Source: Desulfatiglans anilini DSM 4660
GTDB taxonomy: Bacteria; Desulfobacterota; DSM-4660; Desulfatiglandales; Desulfatiglandaceae
DNA length: 64,000 nt
Direction of reading: 5' to 3'
NCBI RefSeq assembly: GCF_000422285.1
Contig: NZ_AULM01000002.1
Location: 326,190-390,189 of the forward strand
Shown: positions 39,529-47,787 of the stretch, piece by piece
Layout: every line of letters begins with the position of its first letter
Numbering within the stretch: the stretch's first letter is position 1
Notes under the pieces: generated by a model
Databases searched by the model: none
Told to the model about the DNA's origin: nothing
What the model saw: the letters and a program-made list of their open reading frames with translations, nothing else
Position numbers and translations under genes: made by a program

Positions 39529-42500
39529 CTAGGAAATCTCCAAGGCTCGACGCACCTGGAACGAATTTTCACTGATAAAATTGAGCATGCTCCGCCGGCC
39601 GGAGCTGGTCGCCATGTACCGATCGAAAAGTTGCGGATCGATGATGTTGACGATGTCCATCCCTTTTTCCCTCGAGTCACCGCGTCCATCCTGCGGGGCA
39701 AGGGCCTCGAAGGTCGCCGCCGGGGAGATCTGTCCTCCGGCTGCAAGCGCAAACGCTGGCGGCCCCGGCATCAATGGAACGCTGATTGTCTGGATTAGGG
39801 CCTGCAGGCTCTCCCGGGGGATCATCTTCCGGCGAATCGCCTCCATGACCCGGACTCCGTAGTACCGCACGGCACTGACCGGGTGCATGTATTCGCCCGC
39901 CGTCGCCAAAATCGGCACGTTGTCGGCCGTTTCGGTCGGGCTCGACCCTGCTATCCTCCCCCCAGCCGTTTGCTTTCGTACGGGCCGGACAGGGCCGCCA
40001 AAGGCGAGCTTCTGCGCCACGATCGAAGCCACCCGGACCATGCCGAGCGCGTATTGCACTCCAGCCATGATGGGCCCCATGTAGGGCCCGCCTTCTGCGA
40101 GGGCCTTTGACGCTGCGAGGTGTGCGTTGATCATGGCCTCAGCAATCGCGGCGGCTTTCTGGAGGTAGAAAAGCTCCTTGACGCTCTTGCCCGTCAGGTC
40201 GTAGAGGGTTCCAAAGATCTCCGACATCCCGGATGCGACGTCTTGCGCCATCGTGAGCCGGGCTTCCATCAGGCGCTGTTCCTGATCGGCCAAGAGCTGG
40301 TCTTTTTCCTGTTTCTGGATCCGGTAAAGCTCGTCTATGGCCGCGCGCTGCTCGTAATAGGACATTTCGGCGCCGAGCTTATCGTTTAGGAGCGACATGA
40401 AACTTTCACGTTCATCGGCATGCCGGCGGTCCATCTCTCCCAATTCGGTTTGGAATGTCGCACCCAGCCCCTGGCCGACCGCTCCCTGATCGGCTCGCAG
40501 TCGCATGTCAGCCAGGAGGTTGTCGAGATCCTTTTTTGACTCTATCAAGCGTTTTTCAGCCGCGGTCTGCTCTCCTGTCAGTTCGATCAGGGCCTGCTTA
40601 TAGGCGATCTCCTTCTCGTAGATTTGATCCTCGATCGCCAGCAGTTCATTCTTGTCCTTTTGAAGGACAGCCAAGGCCTTCAGGGATTCGATCTCGGTGG
40701 TGTATTGCTCATCGATAATCGCCCGGCGCCTGGTAAAATACGCCTGCAGGCTGACCTTGCCTTGGTCGTAGAGCTGCTCGAGCTTGGCCAGTTCCAGTGA
40801 CAGGTCGGCCTCGCTCCGGGTGACGCGGCTTTGCGCTCTGGCCTCTGTTGTCTCTCTGGCCTCTTCCTCGTTGATCCGCTTAAGGCTGGCGGCGTAGTTT
40901 TGTTCGATCTGAAGGAGCAGATCCTTCTGGCCGTGAGCCATTGCCAGTTGGGCCTCGTAATGAAGCCTCGCCTGATTGCGGAGGACCTGCCATTTGTTTG
41001 CATCGAGACGGGCCAGGTCAGCGTTGAGCTGCTCCTGCAGACGTTTTTGGTCAGCCTCGATCTTGTTCACTTCTTCGGGATCAGGAGGCGCGGCCTTTGG
41101 AGTCATATCGATTTTTGACCCGCCAGCTTTTTTGATCGCTGCCTCCAATTCCTCGATGCGTCTTTTGACGCCGACGATTTCCATCTGGGCAGCGCGGGCC
41201 TCTTCTGTTGGGCTTCCAAACCAGTTTGTCGCCCGCGCCTGGACCTGCAATTCACGGAGTTCAGCGCTCCAGTAGGCCTTGGCCTTCCTCAAGTTTTCCT
41301 CGATGACCTTCAGGTCCGCGTCTGTCTGATCCTCCAGCTTTACGGGGATCTGGATGTCCTTGAAGGCCTCGTACTTCTGCTTATTTTTGGCTGTCGCTTC
41401 GAGCAGCTCGCCCTCCGCCTCTTTGGCTTCCTTGGCAGCTTTGCGCCACTCCTGCATTGCTCTGACAAGCTTATAAATCTGGATCGCGGCATACGCTGCG
41501 GCGCCGGCCAAGGTCGCCCTGAGAGCCACACCGGCAATGCCAGCCTGCGTCGCCACACCGGCCAGAGCGGCGCGAAGGGCCGCCAGCACACCCGAGATGC
41601 TGGCCCCCTGTTTAAGGATCCCCAGTGCAACGGCCAAGGCTTTGATCTGGTTAGCGAGGGTGAGCGGCAGACCGATGAACACCGCGAAGGCGGTCTTGAG
41701 GATCACCATGTAGGTCACGGTCTGGACAATGGCGGGCAGAAAAGGGCCAAGGGTATCCAGGATCTTTAGAATGACTTCCGCCACGCGTATCCCGGCGATC
41801 GCCAAGTTGGCCATGATATCAGCCACTCGACCGACCCATGTATCGAGGTTTTGGCCTGCCCCTTCAATGAGATTGGCTATCGCCTCATCGACACGGGCCA
41901 GAGCAGCGACGATTTTATCGTTGAAGGTGAACGTGCCGGCCTCTTCATCGATGGTGACGATAGCATCCCGCAATCTGAGCAGCAGGCCGGTCGTTTTGTT
42001 AAATGCATCATCAAGCCCCCTTCCAAGGGCCATCTGAATGGCATCGGCAAGGTTGCTCGTGGCGCCCTGGAATGTTTTTGCAGTCTCCTCCCCGGCGGCG
42101 CCAAACTCCTTCAGTTTGCCGACCAAATAATCATAGAGCTCCCCACTCTTGGCCAGTTCCTTGACTTTTTCGTTGGTCAGGCCCAGGGCCCTGGCAATCC
42201 GGGCATTGCGGTCGATGGTTCCATCCATGATTGCCCGGAGTTCCTGTCCGAGCTGATCCATCGGGAGGCTTATGCCGGCGGCTGCTTGCACCATGAGGCT
42301 CGTAAATCTGACGATCTGCTGAGGATCGAAACCGGCCTTGAAAGCTGGCCCGATGCCTTCCTGAAGCGCGCGCAGGAGTTCCTCGTAGGTAGCTGTTGTC
42401 TTCAGGCCCTCAATCTGCAGCTGCCGCTGAATCTGCGTTGCAATCTGGACACTTTCTTTGTAGGCCGTGGTGGCATCGACGGCCCGCCCCTCAGCGTCGG

Positions 42501-42804
42501 TGAAATCGTTGAAAGTCCGGACCAGGGCGGCGATCCCGATCCGGCTTTGCTCAATGGTGGAGTTGAAAGAAATGGCTGATGCAGCTGCGCGTCTGAATAT
42601 ATCGACTCCGCCTGCCAGGGCCGCCAGGCGGAGCATCCCCCCGACAAAGCTCTGCTGCGCCGTGTTCATCTGGGCGATGGTCGCACGGTAGGCTTGTCCG
42701 GCAGCGTTCACACGCCCGAGCCCCCTGACAGTCTTGTCAAGGACCTCGGCCCCGGTCTGCTTGAGGGCGATGATGATCTGGAGGATTTTGGAGTCCGCGG
42801 CCAT
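39529..42804 (-). CDS. Tail tape measure protein
   Basis: A 1091-residue protein, the longest of the phage. The N-terminus (ADSKILQIIIALKQTGAEVLDK) and the following helical part with GIGPAFKAGFDPQQIVRFTSLMVQAAAG are typical of tape measures. Residues about 345-470 are hydrophobic (MVILKTAFAVFIGLPLTLA, GVATQAGIAGVALRATLAGAAAYAAI) and the rest is coiled coil with glutamate/arginine-rich repeats. Length sets tail length, here consistent with a long flexible tail. It follows the G/GT-like chaperone pair, the usual order in siphoviruses. Confidence 0.93.
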   Translation of the reverse strand: MAADSKILQIIIALKQTGAEVLDKTVRGLGRVNAAGQAYRATIAQMNTAQQSFVGGMLRLAALAGGVDIFRRAAASAISFNSTIEQSRIGIAALVRTFNDFTDAEGRAVDATTAYKESVQIATQIQRQLQIEGLKTTATYEELLRALQEGIGPAFKAGFDPQQIVRFTSLMVQAAAGISLPMDQLGQELRAIMDGTIDRNARIARALGLTNEKVKELAKSGELYDYLVGKLKEFGAAGEETAKTFQGATSNLADAIQMALGRGLDDAFNKTTGLLLRLRDAIVTIDEEAGTFTFNDKIVAALARVDEAIANLIEGAGQNLDTWVGRVADIMANLAIAGIRVAEVILKILDTLGPFLPAIVQTVTYMVILKTAFAVFIGLPLTLANQIKALAVALGILKQGASISGVLAALRAALAGVATQAGIAGVALRATLAGAAAYAAIQIYKLVRAMQEWRKAAKEAKEAEGELLEATAKNKQKYEAFKDIQIPVKLEDQTDADLKVIEENLRKAKAYWSAELRELQVQARATNWFGSPTEEARAAQMEIVGVKRRIEELEAAIKKAGGSKIDMTPKAAPPDPEEVNKIEADQKRLQEQLNADLARLDANKWQVLRNQARLHYEAQLAMAHGQKDLLLQIEQNYAASLKRINEEEARETTEARAQSRVTRSEADLSLELAKLEQLYDQGKVSLQAYFTRRRAIIDEQYTTEIESLKALAVLQKDKNELLAIEDQIYEKEIAYKQALIELTGEQTAAEKRLIESKKDLDNLLADMRLRADQGAVGQGLGATFQTELGEMDRRHADERESFMSLLNDKLGAEMSYYEQRAAIDELYRIQKQEKDQLLADQEQRLMEARLTMAQDVASGMSEIFGTLYDLTGKSVKELFYLQKAAAIAEAMINAHLAASKALAEGGPYMGPIMAGVQYALGMVRVASIVAQKLAFGGPVRPVRKQTAGGRIAGSSPTETADNVPILATAGEYMHPVSAVRYYGVRVMEAIRRKMIPRESLQALIQTISVPLMPGPPAFALAAGGQISPAATFEALAPQDGRGDSREKGMDIVNIIDPQLFDRYMATSSGRRSMLNFISENSFQVRRALEIS

Positions 42805-42807
42805 CGG

Positions 42808-43026
42808 CTATTTCTTGCCTTTGCCTTTCTTACGCAGGGTGTTGATTCTGGTTATCAGGGCTGTTGCCGGGAGCTTGCCCATGTGTGGGTCGCGTTTCTT
42901 TGCCATCGCGGTTGCCCAGGCCCTCTTGTCGGCGTGAAACCCCAGCCGGCAAGCAAGTGCAGCATCTTGAAAATCTGCATGGCGCGTTTCGCTGTAGGTC
43001 TCGAGGGCGTCTAGAAAAAAGCTCAC
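42808..43026 (-). CDS. Tail assembly chaperone, T-like part, likely made by -1 frameshift
   Basis: A 72-residue frame directly before the tape measure (ALETYSETRHADFQDAALACRLGFHADKRAWATAMAKKRDPHMG, basic end). Its GTG start has no good ribosome site. The frame is open upstream into the end of the preceding gene: a -1 shift near the A run at 43076-43080 would read KNLCRLIEAGHIAAADYGVSFF and join the two, as in lambda G/GT. I see no canonical slippery heptamer. Such fusions bind tape measure during tail assembly. Confidence 0.7.
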   Translation of the reverse strand: MSFFLDALETYSETRHADFQDAALACRLGFHADKRAWATAMAKKRDPHMGKLPATALITRINTLRKKGKGKK

Positions 43027-43043
43027 CCCGTAGTCCGCTGCGG

Positions 43044-43433
43044 CTATGTGCCCGGCTTCAATGAGGCGGCAAAGATTTTTCCGAATTCCCCGGACAGTGA
43101 ACTTTTCAGCTCCTGGGTGATGATTTCCTTGAACTCCACGGCCATCTTGCCCAGACCCAGGGTCTGGGCCATGCCGAAAAAAGCCGCATTCACCTCCTTG
43201 AAGGCATCCCAGATGCTCTGGAGCTCCGAAGGGGCCATCTCGCAGAAGTCCATCAGCCTGGCATCCGTAGCGCGACTGAGGTAATCGTCTATCAGTTCGG
43301 TCAGGGATTTCTTTTCGCCCCCGGCTTTTTCGTTTGCCTCGACCGCCTCCATTATTTCGATGAAATCCTTGATTTTCAGCTCCTTGACCGTGATTTCCCG
43401 GTCATCGATCTTGACCACTTTGTGCCGTCGCAT
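43044..43433 (-). CDS. Tail assembly chaperone, G-like
   Basis: A 129-residue protein: RRHKVVKIDDREITVKELKIKDFIEIMEAVE, the compact beta-alpha start of siphovirus G-type chaperones, then a helical domain. Two ATGs occur at 43436 and 43433; AAGGAGG is one base from the first and four from the second, so 43433 is preferred. It lies two genes before the tape measure and its 3' end holds the likely frameshift site. Confidence 0.78.
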   Translation of the reverse strand: MRRHKVVKIDDREITVKELKIKDFIEIMEAVEANEKAGGEKKSLTELIDDYLSRATDARLMDFCEMAPSELQSIWDAFKEVNAAFFGMAQTLGLGKMAVEFKEIITQELKSSLSGEFGKIFAASLKPGT

Positions 43434-43549
43434 CATGCCTCCTTGGCTAGTCTGGTTCCTAAACAACATCAGTGCCTGCTGGAACACCTTGCACACCTGG
43501 CACATCCAATGCTACTGGCCGAATCGATACGGGGTCCAGCCACGGCCCC

Positions 43550-44248
43550 TCACTCGGGTTGCGCTACATACCGCACTCCTGCTTCAAAACAGGCCCAGAA
43601 ATCATTCGTCACATACGCCACCGATCCAAACGCGAAAAACATCTTTCTCACTTGCCCATCAATGCGGTAGGCAAGGCATAGTCTTTCGGTAGCCCCACTG
43701 TAAAACAGTCCTACCGTTCCCTCTTTTGCCGTGTCTCTCCCGGTGTTATAGGTGCCCGATGACAGCATCGTCACTTCATCGTCAACATTTTGGACCTTTA
43801 ATGCGATGCCTACCGGATGAGTGAGCGCAGCACTTAACGCCTTCATCCCTATAGAAGTCGTACTACCCCCCAGGGTAGTTAACCCACCTGCAGAAGAAGC
43901 GTATCTGGAAAACGTGAAAAATGGGTTTATTGTCGCGGCGTAGAAATCGGCTACAGCTTGACTGAGCGCAGCAACTGTGGGGCTGGTAACAATCACCGTC
44001 CCCGATGTAATGCCGTGAGTTGCGATGTCGTCTCCAACGACTTCCTCCAGCCATTGGAAATCGCTGATTGAGTCAACGTGCGCCTTGATAAAATCCCGGT
44101 GTGTCGTTCCGTCATCGGCCACCAATCTGTGGTATAAAATTGGTATTTTGTTGCCACCTGCACTCCACACCAGCTCACCGCCGAGATAGACCGCCTCAAC
44201 GGCTTTGCCGCCCAGGTATAGAGCCGCTGCATCGCTCAGGAGAGGCAT
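43550..44248 (-). CDS. Phage protein (tail module), putative virion component
   Basis: A 232-residue protein starting MPLLSDAAALYLGGKAVEAVYLGGELVWSAGG, a pattern common at the N-terminus of phage and Gram-negative secreted particles (YLGGxxVExVYxGxxLVW). A serine/threonine-rich middle (SRYASSAGGLTTLGGSTTS) and an end GVRYVAQPE follow. Base composition is A+T-richer than the neighbours. It follows the small ETTTT protein with start overlap. Likely decorates the tail or is a minor tail protein; no family named. Confidence 0.7.
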   Translation of the reverse strand: MPLLSDAAALYLGGKAVEAVYLGGELVWSAGGNKIPILYHRLVADDGTTHRDFIKAHVDSISDFQWLEEVVGDDIATHGITSGTVIVTSPTVAALSQAVADFYAATINPFFTFSRYASSAGGLTTLGGSTTSIGMKALSAALTHPVGIALKVQNVDDEVTMLSSGTYNTGRDTAKEGTVGLFYSGATERLCLAYRIDGQVRKMFFAFGSVAYVTNDFWACFEAGVRYVAQPE

Positions 44249-44649
44249 CACGCGCCCCCCGTCGTGGTCGTCTCATCTTCGGGCACGATCACATAGAGCT
44301 TGGCGGAGTCCGGGCCGGGCGCCAGGGCGTCGTACTCGTCTTGGGTGAGAGACACGATTTGGGAGATCGTGGCCGATGTGACCATGCCGGTGTGGGTGTG
44401 GCTTGCGGCAGCCTTTCCGGCCAGATCCTGCCCGATCTTTTGGGCACTCCAGGCCTTGTCGCCAGCCGTGCTCTCATCGTCGATCTGCGCGCCTGCAGGC
44501 GGCAAATCCGGGATCTTCACCCGCAGGGCATTTCGCTCTTCGTCAAAAACCGCGTTCAGGGCCTGTTGGGAAGACAGGAGCCCGGTCAGGCTCCCGTCCC
44601 CATCGGTCGAAAACACACGGTTCAGAATTTTCTGGATGCTATGCAGCAT
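44248..44649 (-). CDS. Tail-associated protein with ETTTT tail (133 aa)
   Basis: A 133-residue protein with AGGAC ribosome site. The centre has DLAGKAAASHTHTGMVTSATISQIVSL, a HTHTG motif typical of phage tail fibre tips and collagen-like structural proteins, and the end is KLYVIVPEDETTTTGGA. It lies immediately downstream of the tail tube gene. The HTH-T-H segment suggests a metal-coordinating trimer knot. The ETTTT motif is shared with other virion proteins. Confidence 0.75.
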   Translation of the reverse strand: MLHSIQKILNRVFSTDGDGSLTGLLSSQQALNAVFDEERNALRVKIPDLPPAGAQIDDESTAGDKAWSAQKIGQDLAGKAAASHTHTGMVTSATISQIVSLTQDEYDALAPGPDSAKLYVIVPEDETTTTGGA

Positions 44650-44661
44650 GGCAGTCCTCTG

Positions 44662-44703
44662 TTACACCGTGGTCGTCGTCTCTTCCTCGGTCGTTGTGGT
44701 CTC
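44662..44703 (-). repeat. Thr/Glu coding tail of tail tube protein (2 units)
   Basis: Two units, ETTTTEE and ETTTTV, at the extreme 3' end of the tail tube gene. Same heptad as at 38504 and 47242. Confidence 0.8.
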
Positions 44704-45237
44704 TTCATCGTCTTGAGCATCGACGTCGAAGAATGGACTGGTGGGATGGTTGGCAACATCGGAGAGTCCTTCGCCCGCGTGCGGCAGTGTCATCCATTCT
44801 TCTCCGATCAAGGAGCCGGCGCCGTTCGGGCGCAGCTTCACCCGCCAGAAATCCCACTGGCGGTTCGGCCCTTCGGCGTTGTCGGAGATGAACCGTATCC
44901 AAACCTCACGCTGGGTGTTGGTGAGGCCGGCGATTTTGTCGCCCACAGCCGTTCCCATCAGAAACCGCTCGAGGTTCTTGGTGGCCATTTCATCCAGGCT
45001 GAAATTGAGCTTGTAGCCCTTCTGGATCGTGGTGGATTTGTCGAGGTTCTTTGCGCCGGACCGGCTGGAGTAGTGCTCTTTCTCCTCGACAGAGAGCTCC
45101 AGGCCTAACTCGGGGCAGTTGCCCACGTCGCCCAGATCGCCCTCGTCGGGTGGCGTGGCGCCGTCCCAGTCGGCCATGTACATGATGCCCTTACCGATGG
45201 TGTAGAGCTCGGTGCTCGGGCTGGTTGCAATAGGCAT
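44662..45237 (-). CDS. Major tail tube protein with Thr/Glu tail
   Basis: A 191-residue protein; start at ATG 45237 with GAGGAGG upstream. It reads PIATSPSTELYTIGKGIMYMADWDG, ELSVEEKEHYSSRSGAKNLDKS, then a beta-rich body LNFSLDEMATKNLERFLMG, the design of siphovirus tail tube proteins. The C-terminus extends to DDEETTTTEEETTTTV, exposed at tube exterior if the family fold holds. The family usually ends before this. It follows gp37 and precedes the chaperones by two genes, as expected. Confidence 0.82.
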   Translation of the reverse strand: MPIATSPSTELYTIGKGIMYMADWDGATPPDEGDLGDVGNCPELGLELSVEEKEHYSSRSGAKNLDKSTTIQKGYKLNFSLDEMATKNLERFLMGTAVGDKIAGLTNTQREVWIRFISDNAEGPNRQWDFWRVKLRPNGAGSLIGEEWMTLPHAGEGLSDVANHPTSPFFDVDAQDDEETTTTEEETTTTV

Positions 45238-45283
45238 GGTGTCCCTCCTCTTTGCGCCCAAGGGGGCGCTCGCCATTCCTTGT

Positions 45284-45733
45284 TTATGCCGGTTTCACCG
45301 ACTTCAGTTCGTAATGGGCCGAATAGACGCAGAGGCTTTCTCTCGGTGCGTAAACCAAAGGCTCTTCCCGCATCAGCTTCAATGGCGTCCAGCCATCCAA
45401 AACGCGCACACCTGCCAGACGTCCTCGGACTCCGAGCAGGAGTTCATATACGCCAGGGCTCGATGCATCCCCCCTGGCGGCACTCCGGCTGCCACGCACA
45501 TTCCGGTCCCCGACAATGATCGAAACCCCCATCCCATAGTGCCGATATCGGTTGATCTCTTCGGAACTCAGGTCTGAGGCGATCACATAGCAGCATGGGA
45601 ATTGGAGTGTCAGGTCATCAAGGGCTTCCACGTCCATCTGGCCTGAGTAAGTATCGAGCGTTTTGAGCCCGATCTCCTTCAGGGCTTCGAGACGCCCCAA
45701 AATGGCATTTTCCACGGCTTCGAATTCATGCAT
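45284..45733 (-). CDS. Mu gp37-like (DUF1834) protein
   Basis: A 149-residue protein of the DUF1834 family (Mu gp37): EAVENAILGRLEALKEIGLKTLDTY at the start, a middle CCYVIASDLSSEEINRYRHYGMGVSIIVGDRNVRG and LAGVRVLDGWTPLKLMREEPL. In Mu it is a head-tail connector component, next to gp36 as here. The start ATG at 45733 follows GGAG at longer than usual spacing. Confidence 0.85.
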   Translation of the reverse strand: MHEFEAVENAILGRLEALKEIGLKTLDTYSGQMDVEALDDLTLQFPCCYVIASDLSSEEINRYRHYGMGVSIIVGDRNVRGSRSAARGDASSPGVYELLLGVRGRLAGVRVLDGWTPLKLMREEPLVYAPRESLCVYSAHYELKSVKPA

Positions 45734-45736
45734 GGG

Positions 45737-46177
45737 TCAGTATTTCTCCATCGTGGTGGTGCCGAAATCCTGTGGCCGCGCGCTGATTCGGGCTCCGTTT
45801 TCATATTCGCCGGTGCCTGGGGGCCCCGGGGGAGGCTGAATCCCCAGGGAGATTTTCCCCGCGGCTACCTGCTCCAGGAAGCGCACCGCGTTCTTGTACC
45901 GGTCCTCCCGAGTCTGGGGGATTTCCTCCTTGACACGCGAATAGAGGTTGTAGATCGCAACGTCTGCGTTCAGTTTAGACAGGATCGGTGGCACCGTATC
46001 GCTGATGGGGAGCTTGTAGCGGCCCCCGATATAGGCATCAATTTCACGGGCGGCCGAGTCCAAGGCCTCCTGAACGACGCCCGGAATCACTGCCCCGAGG
46101 CCGTCATCATCCGTCAGCCGGATCAGGACTGCCTCGGGTAGCACGCTCTTCAGCTCTTCCAGGGTGCAGTAGGCCAT
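45737..46177 (-). CDS. Mu gp36-like (DUF1320) protein
   Basis: A 146-residue protein starting YCTLEELKSVLPEAVLIRLTDDDG, with DSAAREIDAYIGGRYKLPI and VAIYNLYSRVKEEIP, the DUF1320 pattern (Mu gp36, head completion/adaptor). The ATG at 46177 shares a base with the capsid gene stop (TGATG), giving coupling. The C-terminal part is proline/glycine rich. It connects portal to tail. Confidence 0.87.
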   Translation of the reverse strand: MAYCTLEELKSVLPEAVLIRLTDDDGLGAVIPGVVQEALDSAAREIDAYIGGRYKLPISDTVPPILSKLNADVAIYNLYSRVKEEIPQTREDRYKNAVRFLEQVAAGKISLGIQPPPGPPGTGEYENGARISARPQDFGTTTMEKY

Positions 46178-47187
46178 CAGACCACCTTCGCGTAGATCAC
46201 GGCCCCAGGGCGCTGAAGCACCGGAAGCGGCCTCGATTCGACCTTGACCCACCGCCCGGAGGGATCCGGCACTTTCCAGGACTTCGAGAAAAAGAGCACC
46301 CCATTCCCGTTTTCATCGATGTTGCCGACCCCGCCCGGAGCCTCGTCATCCACGATCGGGGCGTAGGGGACGTCCACCAGGTCATCGCAAAGACCGACGA
46401 GAAGCATGTACTTCTCGTCGATGAATCTCCGGCGGGTATTGCTGTCGTCCAGGAAGCTGCCGTTATATTCGGTCAGCTCCACCTCAGCCAGGCGCTCTAT
46501 CCGCCCACTTGCCGCCATCTGGCTGCCTTTGTCGTACTTCAGGAAGTCGAGCACGGAGCTGTGGGCCAGGAGGGCATCCATGACCTCTGAGCCCAGGAAG
46601 GCGATCCATCCGGTGATGGCTGTAAGGGCGTCATCCTCGATGGTTTTCTTGAAGGCACGGATCCGGTTGAGCGGTTTCGAATCGGCGTGAGTCCAAAGAT
46701 TCGTGTTCGTAAGGGTCACCAGGTGGGTAGCATCGAGGCCATAGTCCACCAGCACCGTCGACAGATCGGCGTCGTAGATCTTCCCGCGGAGGGCGTTGGC
46801 TGCCCAGAACTCCATCGTTCGGTCGATCTCGTTTCGCATATCGCGCTGCTCCCGGGCGATCCGGGTGCTCATGAGTTCGGCTTGTACCTGGCTGCCATAC
46901 GCCCGCAAGGCATTGAGCTCAGCCGTGTGAATGAGCCTCTTCTGGGCGAGCCTGGGGGCCTCGAGGGTCACCACCTTGCGGCCGGTTTTATCGCGCACCT
47001 GGGCCGGCGCGTAAACCGAGAGGTTCTTGAGGATCTTCTGGCTTCCGGTATGGATCTCGAAGGCCAGCCGATCCGAAGGCTCCAGGTGCTCCTTCCCCCT
47101 GAAAATGCGGTTGTAGATCACCATTGACGGAGCCGTCATGGCGTTTACAGCCGCGGTCAATACCCTGATTTTAAACAGATCATCCAT
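46177..47187 (-). CDS. Major capsid protein (lambda E family)
   Basis: A 336-residue capsid protein of the Phage_cap_E type (HK97 fold): N-terminal LFKIRVLTAAVNAMTAPSMVIYNRIFRG, a helical spine MRNEIDRTMEFWAANALRGKIYDA, GLDATHLVTLTNTNLWTHADSKPL, and end PSGRWVKVESRPLPVLQRPGAV. GGAGGGAG precedes the ATG. Unlike Mu gp34, it is closest to lambda E in layout, consistent with the adjacent gpD-like decoration gene. No Thr/Glu tail here. Confidence 0.9.
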   Translation of the reverse strand: MDDLFKIRVLTAAVNAMTAPSMVIYNRIFRGKEHLEPSDRLAFEIHTGSQKILKNLSVYAPAQVRDKTGRKVVTLEAPRLAQKRLIHTAELNALRAYGSQVQAELMSTRIAREQRDMRNEIDRTMEFWAANALRGKIYDADLSTVLVDYGLDATHLVTLTNTNLWTHADSKPLNRIRAFKKTIEDDALTAITGWIAFLGSEVMDALLAHSSVLDFLKYDKGSQMAASGRIERLAEVELTEYNGSFLDDSNTRRRFIDEKYMLLVGLCDDLVDVPYAPIVDDEAPGGVGNIDENGNGVLFFSKSWKVPDPSGRWVKVESRPLPVLQRPGAVIYAKVV

Positions 47188-47241
47188 AGTCTATCTCCCT
47201 CCAGGACCAACCGAGGCATGCGCCCCAGGCCGTGCTGTTTG

Positions 47242-47349
47242 TTACTCGCCAGATGTCGTCGTTTCCTCTTCCGTGGTGGTCGTCTCGTCCTCGGTTGTCG
47301 TGGTTTCCTCTTCAGTCGTGGTCGTCTCGTCCTCGGTTGTCGTGGTTTC
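47242..47349 (-). repeat. Thr/Glu heptad repeat coding tail (5 units)
   Basis: Five consecutive 21-base units encode ETTTTED/ETTTTEE alternately and a final ETTTSGE before the stop. Units alternate at the sixth residue (Glu/Asp pattern), with codon variation between units. Confidence 0.9.
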
Positions 47350-47739
47350 GTCCTCGGCAGCATCGAGGATCGTCTCATCGATGACGATGCCGCGATCCTG
47401 CAGGGCCACGATGGCCGTACGCTTCTGGGTGGCCGATATCCCATCGGGCCAAACGAGATCGGAGGCCCGGTATTTCCCCACGAAATAGGCCTGCTTTTTC
47501 TGTATGGCATCCGAATCCGCGGCGGCTTCACACAGGATGGCCCTGGCGTTGGATCCGTCCTCTGCCTGCAGCTGTTGCCATTGCCCCGAGGTCACGCTCA
47601 CCATTTCGAGCACGGTTCCGCGGGCCAGGGCCCCGGCCGATGCCTTGAGATTGATGTCGCGCTGAATACAGCCCTCGCCCGCCACAAGCTGGGAGAGTTC
47701 CGCGCTCTCGTTTACGGTGACTCCGAATGTCCCTGCCAT
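47242..47739 (-). CDS. Capsid decoration protein (gpD-like) with Thr/Glu heptad tail
   Basis: A 165-residue protein; the first 125 residues are gpD/head-decoration like (LKASAGALARGTVLEMVS, ARAILCEAAADSD, KQAYFVGKYRASDLVW, LQDRGIVIDETIL). The last 35 residues are five heptads: ETTTTED, ETTTTEE, ETTTTED, ETTTTEE, ETTTSGE. gpD normally stands as trimers on the capsid surface, so the tails should face solvent at high copy number. It precedes the capsid gene in transcription, as in lambda. A GGAGG site lies before the ATG. Confidence 0.88.
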   Translation of the reverse strand: MAGTFGVTVNESAELSQLVAGEGCIQRDINLKASAGALARGTVLEMVSVTSGQWQQLQAEDGSNARAILCEAAADSDAIQKKQAYFVGKYRASDLVWPDGISATQKRTAIVALQDRGIVIDETILDAAEDETTTTEDETTTTEEETTTTEDETTTTEEETTTSGE

Positions 47740-47787
47740 CGTTGGTCCTCCATTCCCCGGGGTCTGAGGCCCTGGGACGCTGGTCGG

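Noticed and set aside
42808..43100. Canonical slippery heptamer
   Set aside because: None found at the chaperone overlap; only an A run. I keep the frameshift idea on frame continuity alone.
47242..47349. CRISPR-like array
   Set aside because: The repeats are in-frame 21-base codon units within a coding region, with no unique spacers.
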